Shown here piece after piece: positions 54,701 through 64,000 of a DNA stretch of 64,000 bases; the stretch's first letter is position 1, and each line of letters begins with the position of its first letter. The notes below the pieces were generated by a model. It did no database searches. It saw nothing but the letters and a program-made list of their open reading frames with translations, and had not been told where the DNA came from. The stretch is from Notospermus geniculatus (Eukaryota; Nemertea; Pilidiophora; Heteronemertea; Lineidae). The stretch spans positions 1 to 64,000 of the forward strand of contig NMRB01003116.1 in assembly GCA_002633025.1 (NCBI GenBank), written 5' to 3'. Both the position numbers and the translations under genes were made by a program.

Positions 54701-57700
54701 ACAACCTATTTAACCACAGACGCCAAAGTTCTTTGACACGAAAAGGACCAAGTCCATGGCTGTACTAGGATGGTTAAAAACAGAGTTCCGTGTGCAGGTG
54801 CAACATTGCCCTATAGTGTGCTCTCAGAGATCAACATCTGCATCATTTTGACAGCTTAAATTGAAGTACAGCATACCCGACGCCGTGGAGACATGACACA
54901 ACAACAAGAGGTACGTAGAGCCCTTTGCTCATTACCGGTAGAACATGAGCTGAGCCTGACTGGTGTGTGGAAGAAAGTATCCGTGCTGTCACAAAAATTG
55001 GGACTCGGTTAATAGAGAGAGGCAAAATGTTAGACTGGACAGGACAGACACGCCCGAAGGATGCATGAGGGTGCTACACTAGGGCACTCAAGCTGAAAAT
55101 CCATTACAAATACGGGCACATCTGGGTTATTTTAGACTTGAAAGGCATTTTTCTATGTTCCTGTGGTCTAGCAAACAGTGCAAATTTAAGCTAATCAAGC
55201 TATAAGACTGAAAAAGTATCATAAATGACTTCGAAAAGTAAGAAGAGAAATTTTGATGATGGTAACAAAAGATGTAAATTTCTACCCAACAGAATCCATT
55301 GAACCGCTGTTTACGACGGACACGTGGCCGCTTTGTGCCACAAAATTTTATACTCTAAAGAAAATTAAACGATATTTGGGTTAGAATCGCATAACGTGTA
55401 CACCACTGGTTTGGATTCATGGCACTCTCAGTAAGATTAGTTACATTTCTTCATGGATTTGTGTTGAGTGGCATGGACAGGCAGGAATATTGTCCCTTTA
55501 AGACTCAGGTTGGGCACCAATCCTCTTGTCATGCAAACTAACGGACAACACTTCTACAATTCACGATCAAAGTGCCTCTTAAAACAACCCTCGTGCACAC
55601 TTACTGGCAACTCAACCGGAGAGACATCGACAGAGCCCCCTACTGGTTGTCCGCGTGGTGAATCCGGGATCCGTGAGTGACCGTCCGGGTAGTCGTCGTC
55701 CGAATCTGTCACATAATCTTCACCGTTTCTGGAATGAAAACGTTCGTGATGTCAACCAAATGAGCGGCATTCGATGGGGCTGCCAGGCCAACTGAACTGA
55801 ACCCTTTCGTTTGCACACGGCGAAAGCCTGACACCCTGCTAGGCCAGTAAACTGCACATACCTGCCACAAAAGAAACTGCCTGACACTAGTGGGACACCA
55901 ATGGGATACTTTCCTGCCGTCAGAGGCCACCACAAGTGAGCGGTCCTAGAACGTCATGAGAGTTGAGGTCACAGAGAACAAGTGCACGCCATGACATCAT
56001 CCATAATGACGTGAAGGCATGACTTACGTCTTTGACGTCAAATTTTGTGATATTCTAGGACCGCTAACAGGTGGCCTCTTGCGGTAGGAAAGTCTCCCAT
56101 TAGACCACTGTCTTGGATGGTACAGCATCTACAGGCTGAAGGCCTTCAAAGAGTGGTTTATTTCTAAGCTACCTACGGACACTGTGTGGAGCACACGCAT
56201 CACAGTGAAAAGGCTTATAACAGAAATAAGTTCTATAGGCCAAAGAAAAAAGACACCACTACCGTGACAAACCTAAGAAGCATTATCTAAAAGTTTATTT
56301 TCTCGATACAGACTAGGCCAATGATCTGAAGTACAGGCATGACAGGGCATTGGTAGTACATGTACAAGTACTGTAGATGGAACAGTGTTGCTAGTGCAGA
56401 TCAAATTGCATAGAGTATAAAGAATCCCTAAACGTCAAAACTAAGGAAAAGGAGGAATAAAGAGGTGAAGGGAATGGAGGGGAAGGATATAAGTGCTGAA
56501 ACACAGAGTGAAGCTAGACGATTTGTCCAGGTTGAAAACTCCACCGAAGCATGGATGGGGATGGGAGGCTGCCTTACCTAGCGTATTTACTATAAAATGT
56601 GTGCCTTCTGAAATGGATAGTCCCACGGCAATGAAGCTGTCGGTTGTACAAATCACTAATTTCAAGGTAGGCCCCTATACCTTAAAATCTCAAAGGATAG
56701 CCAAGGGCTTCCTTCTCGCCCACTCTAAGTCGGCCTATAGTGGGACCTGTCTAAGCAGACACCTCTATCGGAGGGACACCTCTCAACTAAGGACACACAG
56801 CAGCATTGTCAGCCTCAAAGATGGCCTTGATTGAGAGGTTAGTGTGCCGCACAGAAATGATCCCAGTAATCAATCTAAAAGCAGAACTACCAGCAGGGGC
56901 GGATCCATGATTTCGGAAAAAAGGGGGCACATTGAAACATTGAAATCTGCGGTAGATTTCAATGATTTGCTCCAAATTCCAGAATTTCACGGTCAATTTT
57001 ACAGATGTGTTGGCCGAAAGGGGAGGTGCGCGCCGTGTGCGCCCNGATCCGCACCTGACCAGGGTATCCAATTTCATGAGCTACAAGCAGGTCTTGCCTC
57101 ACATGCCAGGCCACCTACAAAGGATATAGCCACTAAAACATTTATTGTGCACAACTATGCAGCTTCCAAGTTGCATTCATCTTGTGGCGCCATCTATTGA
57201 CTTTCATACCTTCTCGTTCTCTTGTCATGTCTCTGTCGAGGGCTACCCTCCACGCTGTCTGTATCGCTGTACTGTTGATTTCGTTTTGGCACCCGTAGGC
57301 TGTTATATTGCCTGTAACGGCAGGGAAGGGGGTTAGATACAGAGGAAGGGGTTAAATACAGGGAGGACTGGTTACGTAGAACTCAAAGGATTTACAACTT
57401 GATATCAAAGGTACTCCTCCACGTAAGAGTCGACTCTCAATGGCCAATTCACCATATGTTTTCTTATGACTTTTGCTCAGAACAATGATACATACGACTG
57501 CCCATAGTTTCTACGGCTAAATTACAGTGTTCATTTTACACCTCTTTAACACCGTGGAGAATCGCCAACGCAGTAGCCGAGTTTCTCAGGCGGCAGCGCT
57601 GTGATCCGAGTGAAACATGGCGGCTCTGTCACATATCGATGTGTGTGTTGCCGACTAAAACGCGAAAAATAGAGAGTTTCGGTCGAGGTGAGCGAGTTTA

Positions 57701-60700
57701 TGTAAATTCGAGGATGATCTAGTGATAATTTGCAATTGAACAAGCCGAAATATAGGTGCTGAAGGAGTGTTGTTTCTTTGTTTGAAGTGGAAATGTTCGT
57801 TGTGTTAGGCCGGTTGTTTGATTGACGGCAGTTCCACGTAGTGACACTTGAACTTTTCCACTTCAAATGTAAAATCGACCACGTAATTCCAATAAAGGAA
57901 GCTTTAGATTAATAGACGATAAACTGGAGGTCATCCTCGGCATAGTCTAAGTGTGTGTATCTTTCATCTTCGGTACTTTGCTCCCCACTTTGGAGTTGAC
58001 ATCCTCAACATTCGTGATACAGCCGCCATGTTTTTGACTCGGATCACAGCGCTGCCACCTGAGAAACTCGGCTACTGCGTTGGCGATTCTCCACGGTGNN
58101 NNNNNNNNNNNNNNNNNNNNNNNNNNNNNNNNNNNNNNNNNNNNNNNNNNNNNNNNNNNNNNNNNNNNNNNNNNNNNNNNNNNNNNNNNNNNNNNNNNNN
58201 NNNNNNNNNNNNNNNNNNNNNNNNNNNNNNNNNNNNNNNNNNNNNNNNNNNNNNNNNNNNNNNNNNNNNNNNNNNNNNNNNNNNNNNNNNNNNNNNNNNN
58301 NNNNNNNNNNNNNNNNNNNNNNNNNNNNNNNNNNNNNNNNNNNNNNNNNNNNNNNNNNNNNNNNNNNNNNNNNNNNNNNNNNNNNNNNNNNNNNNNNNNN
58401 NNNNNNNNNNNNNNNNNNNNNNNNNNNNNNNNNNNNNNNNNNNNNNNNNNNNNNNNNNNNNNNNNNNNNNNNNNNNNNNNNNNNNNNNNNNNNNNNNNNN
58501 NNNNNNNNNNNNNNNNNNNNNNNNNNNNNNNNNNNNNNNNNNNNNNNNNNNNNNNNNNNNNNNNNNNNNNNNNNNNNNNNNNNNNNNNNNNNNNNNNNNN
58601 NNAGCACTTACTTGATTTTCAGGTTACGCCACCTGGCGGCCATACTGGATGTCCAATCGGGCCGAAACTTGGTATTTTTGAAGGTACCCCTCCAATGCAT
58701 GTTTATGCAAAATATGAAGTCGCTCGGTGAAATAATAACAAACTGTGAGAGGTTCGTCACTTTTGTCAAACTTTGACCTCTGTGACCTTGAAAAGTAGGT
58801 CAAATCAAAAACTCGTTACATATGTCATGTATCCTCATTAGATACACCTATGATAAAAATTTGGAGATGATCCAGTTATTAGTTCAGGAGTTATTGCACT
58901 TTTTGTGTTTTTGGTTTTGGCCACCTGGTGGCCAAGCCAACAATCGAATCGGACCGAAACTTGGTGTCATGGGTCATGCGACCTAGGGCTATGTATGTAC
59001 CAAGTTTCAGATCCACAGCCCCAGCGGTTACGAAACGTGCCCTGCTAACGGAACACGACGACGACGACGGACGACGACGGACGACGCCGGACGACGACGG
59101 ACGACGGACGCTTCCCCATCGTAATAGCTCACCCCGGTGAGCTAAAAATGTCAAATTTTTAAGCCAATCACCTCAAGTGTTTTGAACTAAACCATTCATA
59201 ATGAAATCAAATATTTTAACGGACTTGACTAAACATGCCATGGTCTAAAACTAAAACAAAATTATCACATGCAGGATTATCACAAATCAATAAAGATAAT
59301 CAGAAAAATATTCGAAAAAAATATTTGGGTAAGGGTCATAAATTTTGAAGTGGCTATATAAAGCACAAAATAACCATACACCATGGCAATGTGATATTTT
59401 GGAGGATTTAATGTTTTAATATGGGTTCTAACTTGCGCTAAATAATATTAACCCTTTGACACCAGTCAAATGTACGTCTTTTAACCAAGAGCTTTGTGGA
59501 GAGACAAAGATGGGGCATTTATAAAGGTGTCAAAGTCAATGTAAGGAGGAGCCACGGTGGTGTAGTGGTTCGGGCCTCCGACTAGCAGTCAGAGGGTCCT
59601 GGGTTCGAATCCCACTGGGCGTGAGACTTTGGGCAAGTCTCTTTACCTCACTGGTGTCTCTCCACCCAGGGTCTTTAATGGGTACCGGTCGGAAATGCTC
59701 GGATTGTAGCGCTGAATGAGCAGCTCATCTGAGTTCTACTGAAAGATGTCAGGATAGACTGGTGTTAAAGTGTAAAGTCGGATGAGAACCTCTATAAACC
59801 CAAAAACTTTAACTTTAAAACTTTAAAGTGGAATTTAAAAAAACAATGTTAGTCAACAAACCACTCCTCACACAAGAAGATTTAGGTGCCAAAGGGTTAA
59901 TTGAAATCAAAATATATGTGATAAGCATATATTTCAGGTGTAGAATGTGATACAGTGAATGATATAAAGTACCTGCATCTCCTGCTGCAGACTAGACGAG
60001 CCCTAATGGAAACAGGGAAGTTGATCAATCAACAGAATGAGAGCCAATCAATCAATCAAAATCAATCAACCAAACAATCAATCAATCAATCAATCAATAA
60101 TTGTATATTTCATGGCCTACCTATGCTACTGGTCAGGGTTTCCGCCAGGATTTTCAAGGAGAGGGGAGAAAAAAATTTGAAAAATTTTTTTTTGGGTTTT
60201 TTGTTAAAAATGGCCTCCAGAGTCTATATATATATATCAGTCATTTTTTACACTCCAAAATGCAAAATTAGTCTTCCTTCTGCATGAAAATTGCATTTGA
60301 AATGTAAGAAATTAAAGAAAAACACTACTGAAGTGAAAATAGTGATACATGTATTTGAAAAAGGTTAGTCTGCAAACTTGAGGGGGGGATATCCCCTCCT
60401 TGAAATTTTTGAGGAGGTGATCATCCCCCCTCTCCCCCCCCCCTCTGGCGGAAACACTGCCGGTATATCTGGTTTTACATCAGTGTATGACATGAATATT
60501 TGTACTACAGGATGCCCCAATGAAAATGTTTCAGAACGAAATTGGTCATTGCCCAACAACTACTTTGAGAGCCAGCCTTGCTTGATATTTTAGGAAACAT
60601 TCATTATACATTGTCGAAATAATGCGACAATAGACACTTACAAACTTGAGCCAAGACTCCTCTTTTTCATCTTTCAGCTTTTTATTCACTTCTCTGAAAT

Positions 60701-63700
60701 TGACATGAAAACAGGTGATGACAATTGACATCCTAAAGACAGAGAAAAAGATGCCAGAAAATGTCAAAGTCTGCGTTAAAGCGAATTGATATCGAAAACA
60801 TTTGATTTAGAAATAGAATTTGAAAGGGGACGAATTTTTCGGGAAAAAATGTAAACAAACTTCTCCAGAATGTCAACAAAGAAATGTTCGTGCATTCTGA
60901 TTGGCTGAAATTTTGTGTTTACAAACACCAGCCAAATGTAAATAAAATCCGCTATCAATTCACTTTAATCTGGGGACCCCATACCTGAGCATATCCAATT
61001 GTTTGACCAATGATTCTCTCTCCAGAGCAATACCTTCAGATATCTGGAAAGCATTCCTGAAATAACACACAAGGCATATTAGAAAAGACCAAGACTTAAA
61101 GAGATCTTTCATCTATACAATGTTTGATACATGCAGAGTCAACAGGTGGCAGCACTGGCAAACATCCAAGACTTGGAAGACTCCTGGCACCTATGGATTG
61201 GTTGTTTAACACGTAATGCAGTAATGCATGAAATGCTTTGAAGATAACAGATAAAATCGCTTAGAAAATATCTCTAATGACATTGTCATTAGAGATGGGT
61301 GTGACTCTGACAAAATGCAGCACAGACTATAGAATAAGAGCTGCAGTAAAAATTAACAGAAAACTAAAGAAATAAGAGAATGGACAATAACTTGAAGCGA
61401 TGTTAAACCCTCATACCAGGTAGTGTGATCATAAGAAACGTGAAGATACACCCTATTGTCAATGTGACAAAGGGACTTCTTTTTTTTATCAGTGCTTGCA
61501 TGAAGGAACTCAAAATGTGTCGCTACAGTACAGGGTGGCTCAGAAAAGAGTCCTGAGAGTAGGTACGGTAGGCAAGAATGTAAAATTGTGGACATTTTTT
61601 CTGGCCAACCCTGTACAAAATGTTGTGAAAAAGTTACAATTTCAGAGGAAACTTAAAATGAGGAGGAAGGGAATGCATAAGGGTTATTACAGGTTTTCAC
61701 TGAAAAATAAAGAGTGTAAAAAGGTGTAAAGTGAGTTAGATATGTGTAGTTGAACTGATCAACTGTAAAATTGTCAACTATTACGTACGATTTTCCACAC
61801 AAACAAAGAAGAGGCAATCAAAGGTTCAGAAGTGAGAACTGAACAGCAGATTTTGAACAATTTCATCCAAGTTTATGTTTTTTCACAATTGTTACGATTG
61901 TTAGATCTGGTTAGCAACGGGTTAATCACACATGCAATAGAACACAAGTCAGTTAATTAGCTGACCACATCCCAAACGACTCCACCCCTAGGTCAGTATA
62001 TCAGTTCCTAAGGGGTTCTCAGGCCTAAACTCGTACCTCTGGTTCTCTAACAATAATCTGCAGGTTTCACAGACCAGAAAAGGGTTAATTTAATAATATA
62101 ATACAGTTGAAGCAGTATTAAATGCTCAAAAGCGACCTTCACTGTCAAGGTCATTAAAAGGTCATTCATAGAATCAAATAGCCGAGTTGTTGAGAAAGGT
62201 AGATGCACGATCAGTCCAAGTGAGTGAGTGACCTTCACTGTCAAGGTCATTTCAAGGTAATTAACACGGTAACCTTCACAAGGTGCGACGTCATAGCAAA
62301 ATATGAATCTGAAGGTCAGACAGGACAAGGTCAAGTGCATGACCTTCACCTTCAAGGTCATTCACCTCAAGGTCAGACAGGTCAAAGTCAATTTCAGGAG
62401 TTATTCTTACCTTGCTCTGTCCCGTTTGTCATCTCTCTGTTGTTTGCGGAGCTGATCAATGTATTGTGTGCTGTCCTCTAGCTGCGTCTGTGAGAGTGAT
62501 AACTGGTTCTCAATTTCCATCTTCTCCTGAAAAAACAGAAAGAGTAAAATAATGTCAGTGGCGGTTGGTGGTTTGTTCCACTTAACCCAATAGAGCCCCC
62601 TATATTTATTGCACTTTCCATCTGTCATGTCTGTAACTTTCACCGCCCTGAAATGCCACCTGACTGCATTAAGGTGAATAGAGAACAGTGTAATGAGTCA
62701 AGGCGGTTTATCATGTTTATGGCAGTATCGGCATGTGGAGACGAGGTGGATTTTGGCGCTGCCGGCAGTAATTGGTGATTTTGATTTCTACATTAGAAGT
62801 GACGGGGATTTTTGTCAAAAAGTGGGCATGGTCCTCTAGGCGGCTCACGGTAGGGTGGTTTAGGGTTGCATGGGCTCTCTTGGGTCAGATCCTTACGGCA
62901 TGATGTTGGCCTCATGTGAATCCTTTTTCAACTCAACGAGCACGAAACACTTCACTGCGAAAGATTACAAGACTTGAATATCAGTTTGATGCTGACTGGT
63001 GCTGCCACCTTCTGGAGATACAGGACTACAGTACTTGGAACACCCAGAGGAACCACACAGAAAGCTTTGATGGGTAAAATACATATAAATGGGGTATGAG
63101 CGGAGCTACATCCTAACATGGGGCACTCATTGATAACAGGTGGGTTGAAATGGTGACATTGATGGAAGGCGGACTCCTGTGAAAAGAATCATGGGAATAT
63201 TGTGCATCGAAAACGATATTGCCACAAACAGCTACACTGAGATCATGAAAAGTGCAAAAGCAGCACACCATAAACTGACAACATTCAACACCAGACGCGA
63301 CAAAAAATGACGAAAAATGAAATAACTGTGGTAGATGCTGCCAGACAGTCAGTTTTTGGCCCATCACTCATCAAGTTGACCAAGCCAGACCTCGGCAGTA
63401 TCGACCAGAAAAAATAGCATTGCTTCTAAATATAAAGTAGGCGAATCTACATGTAACGCACTTCCTGCTAATTTCAATCACGTGGGCAGGCTGATGAATA
63501 TTCATTGCATGGTCAGCCAATCAGAAACAACATCAATCATCACTGCCACCAATCACACTCAATAGAATGCCAATTTTCTGCGTACCGGTAGGTAATTTAT
63601 GGCATGTTGTAATATCTAGAAGCAATACCATCAAATTTAGCCATCTATTACTATGTAAGCTTTGATCTCGATAAAAAGACTCACCCTGAGTAGGCCAATA

Positions 63701-64000
63701 AATGCCTGATGCCAGAAAAAATATACTCAAATTTGAATAAAACTGATCATTTTTCATTATTTTGATGGTATTGCCTCAAATTATACAAACCCTTCACCTA
63801 ACATCAAGTCTTGGCAGAAAAAAAACAGGGCAAAATGATGAAATTATAAGCAAAAATATGTCTTCTAAACAAAATAATATTCCTCATTCTGCTAGGGAAG
63901 GCTGTGAATATTGACGGAGGTAGCACATTAGCGCAGTACACGAGGCATTTCTGGATTACAAATCGTCAAACAAGTTGCCCACCTTCAAAAGTCGGTCGTT
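51706..64000 (-). CDS. Large Rab GTPase of RASEF/CRACR2A/Rab44 type (5' end outside window)
   Basis: Exons in coding order: >64000-63983 (NDRLLK), 62526-62411, 61056-60985, 60693-60642, [at least one unseen], 55728-55605, 54375-54246, 53773-53577, 52660-52550, 52403-52327, 51799-51706. The first four encode coiled coil ([32 protein letters not shown]). Exon 55728 is an acidic linker (DSDDDYPDG). The Rab domain follows, with P-loop GDSGVGKSS, switch [15 protein letters not shown] and ETSAK. The tail KKKGCCS ends in a Cys-Cys prenylation motif. Coiled coil before a Rab domain is the hallmark of RASEF (Rab45), CRACR2A and Rab44; EF-hands would lie upstream, beyond the window. Such proteins act in membrane traffic and calcium signalling. 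Phase shows a missing exon between 60642 and 55728 (length 2 mod 3), perhaps in the 58099-58602 gap. GTP-binding motifs are intact. Confidence 0.9.
51918..52265. mobile_element. Inverted-repeat element in the last intron of the Rab gene
   Basis: 'gtgaccctccggtacaaaac' and 'gtcgcatggaaaatgagcct' at the left pair with 'aggctcgtcattttccatgc' and 'ggttttgtggtggagtgtca' at the right, with arms of about 75 bp. No transposase. Confidence 0.75.
52745..52900 (+). mobile_element. Composite SINE: tRNA-like head plus 5S rRNA-like body
   Basis: 'tttatggcctagtgaatggt' has a tRNA A-box pattern. It is followed by 'agaagctaagcaacgtagag' and 'ctacgtggatgggtgaccgg', which match the 5S rRNA internal control region (AAGCTAAGCA and TGGATGGGAGACCG). 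Partial copies are at 53030-53100 (head), ~25794-25855, ~32075-32120 and ~44605-44680. Confidence 0.65.
53030..53095 (+). mobile_element. Second partial copy of the composite SINE, cut by a MITE
   Basis: 'ggccatggaggatttccttt' and 'atggccgagtggttagcacg' repeat the head of 52745-52900. The copy breaks at ~53095 where the 53096-53318 MITE begins, and 'gtacatgtagagtggggtga' after that MITE looks like its continuation. Confidence 0.65.
53096..53318. mobile_element. MITE with TTACTGTAAAGCAAG ends and repeated TTTTCGCGA
   Basis: The left end TTACTGTAAAGCA and right end TGCTTTACAGTAA are inverse complements. The interior repeats 'aaattttcgcga' and 'atattcgcgac'. It inserted into the SINE copy at 53030. 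Confidence 0.75.
55885..56108. mobile_element. MITE between exons of the Rab gene
   Basis: 'aatgggatactttcctgccg' and 'gagcggtcctagaa' at the left pair with 'ttctaggaccgctaacaggt' and 'cggtaggaaagtctcccatt' at the right. The centre has several TGACGT motifs. Confidence 0.75.
56892..57058. mobile_element. hAT-like MITE with CAGGGGCGGATCC ends
   Basis: CAGGGGCGGATCC on the left and GGATCCGCACCTG on the right; interior 'ttgaaatctgcggtagattt'. A single-n gap lies at 57045 next to the right end. Same family as 49191-49838. Confidence 0.7.
57551..58098. repeat. Large inverted repeat ending at the assembly gap
   Basis: 57547-57620 ('caccgtggagaatcgccaac', 'gtagccgagtttctcaggcg') is the inverse complement of 58022-58098, with only a few differences. 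The right arm stops at the 504-base gap. It may be a transposon with ~75 bp ends or a fold-back assembly artefact. Confidence 0.6.
58099..58602. other. Assembly gap of 504 bases
   Basis: Unknown bases. It falls within the long intron region of the Rab gene where phase demands at least one unseen exon. Confidence 0.95.
58603..59150. mobile_element. Dispersed repeat ending in an ACGACGG microsatellite
   Basis: It contains two diverged copies of 'ggccgaaacttggt' after a 'ccacctggcggcc'-type block, then an (acgacgg)n run at ~59055-59110 and 'agctcaccccggtgagctaa'. This ending is common in marine-invertebrate repeats; the class was not identified. Confidence 0.6.
59448..59903. mobile_element. TTAACCCTTTG element with a SINE inside
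   Basis: TTAACCCTTTGACACC on the left and GGTGCCAAAGGGTTAA on the right form near-perfect inverted ends in TTAA. Same end type as 49137-49998. A tRNA-derived SINE occupies ~59550-59815. Confidence 0.75.
59550..59815 (+). mobile_element. tRNA-derived SINE
   Basis: The A-box-like 'ggtggtgtagtggttcgggc' and B-box-like GGGTTCGAATCCC lie at tRNA spacing. The acceptor stem does not pair, and a ~190 bp non-tRNA body follows ('gactttgggcaagtctcttt', 'cggattgtagcgctgaatga'). Confidence 0.8.
60055..60110. repeat. (CAAT)n microsatellite
   Basis: Repeats of 'caatcaatcaat' with small interruptions. It lies in an intron of the Rab gene. Confidence 0.9.
60133..60462. mobile_element. hAT-like MITE with CAGGGTTTCCGCCAG ends
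   Basis: CAGGGTTTCCGCCAG and CTGGCGGAAACACTG form inverted ends. The interior is AT-rich with 'tatatatata' and G/C homopolymers near the right end. No transposase. Confidence 0.75.
61525..61618. mobile_element. Mariner-like MITE flanked by TA
   Basis: TA-CAGGGTGGCTCAGAAAAGA on the left and 'ttttttctggccaaccctg'-TA on the right. Same end type as 18139-18230. Located in an intron of the Rab gene. Confidence 0.75.
62140..62400. repeat. Cluster of TCAAGGTCA repeats
   Basis: About eight copies of AAGGTCA, several as TCAAGGTCA, occur in both orientations in 260 bp, starting ~10 bp before the exon at 62411. This sequence is the known half-site of monomeric nuclear receptors such as the ERR and SF-1 groups. 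A simple degenerate tandem repeat ('gaccttcactgtcaaggtca') also explains it. Confidence 0.6.
62530..63980. other. Intron region of the Rab gene without recognised features
   Basis: No exon with matching phase, no clear repeat. The next exon piece (NDRLLK) lies at 63983-64000. Confidence 0.5.

Noticed and set aside
58044-58776. Long frames across the gap
   Set aside because: They consist of unknown bases and have no meaning.
59972-60001. A 30-nt micro-exon of the Rab gene (ctgcag-bounded, minus strand)
   Set aside because: Its borders are possible but its length is a multiple of three, so it cannot supply the missing phase and is not needed.

Overview
This window is metazoan nuclear DNA: short exons with consensus splice sites, long AT-rich introns, many MITE-like inverted-repeat elements, tRNA- and 5S-derived SINEs, a Ty3/gypsy remnant and several assembly gaps (runs at 27091-27124 and 58099-58602, single n at 34134, 38070, 45872, 49317 and 57045). 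Gene content and repeat style suggest a marine invertebrate, most likely a deuterostome (echinoderm, hemichordate or amphioxus type). That placement is inference; nothing here fixes the species.

Layout. The first ~47 kb hold a cluster of five GMC-family flavoprotein dehydrogenase genes, named A to E here. Gene A (1676-7648, +) and gene B (8844-14793, -) converge tail to tail and have 11 exons each. Genes C (22029-26566, +), D (28012-32935, +) and E (41182-46601, +) are recent tandem copies with 10 exons each; they also share promoter-side and 3' flanking sequence. I resolved every exon by splice sites and phase. All five give uninterrupted coding sequences of 608-616 codons, with an N-terminal membrane anchor, an FAD-binding motif and GMC signatures. 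The two active-site positions of the family are never both conserved in one gene: A and B have lost the histidine, and C, D and E have lost the asparagine.

Between B and C (14.8-22 kb) lie minisatellites, fold-back elements and at least one terminal exon of an unidentified minus-strand gene. Between D and E is a 5'-truncated Ty3/gypsy element (RNase H, integrase, then an extra zinc-finger ORF and an LTR-like region). From 46.6 to 51.7 kb there are tandem repeats and nested DNA elements. From 51706 to the right edge runs a minus-strand gene for a large Rab GTPase of the RASEF/CRACR2A/Rab44 type: coiled-coil exons, then a Rab domain ending in a double-cysteine tail. Its 5' end lies outside the window.

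The most unusual signal is not a gene. The window is packed with palindromic octamers of the form TA-N4-TA (TAGGCCTA, TACATGTA, TACCGGTA). Where introns of C, D and E or neighbouring minisatellite units can be compared, the octamer in one copy matches a bare TA in another. They look like small insertions that duplicate TA, as expected for excision scars of Tc1/mariner-like elements. Elements with matching ends (CAGGG...CCCTG flanked by TA) are present in the same window.
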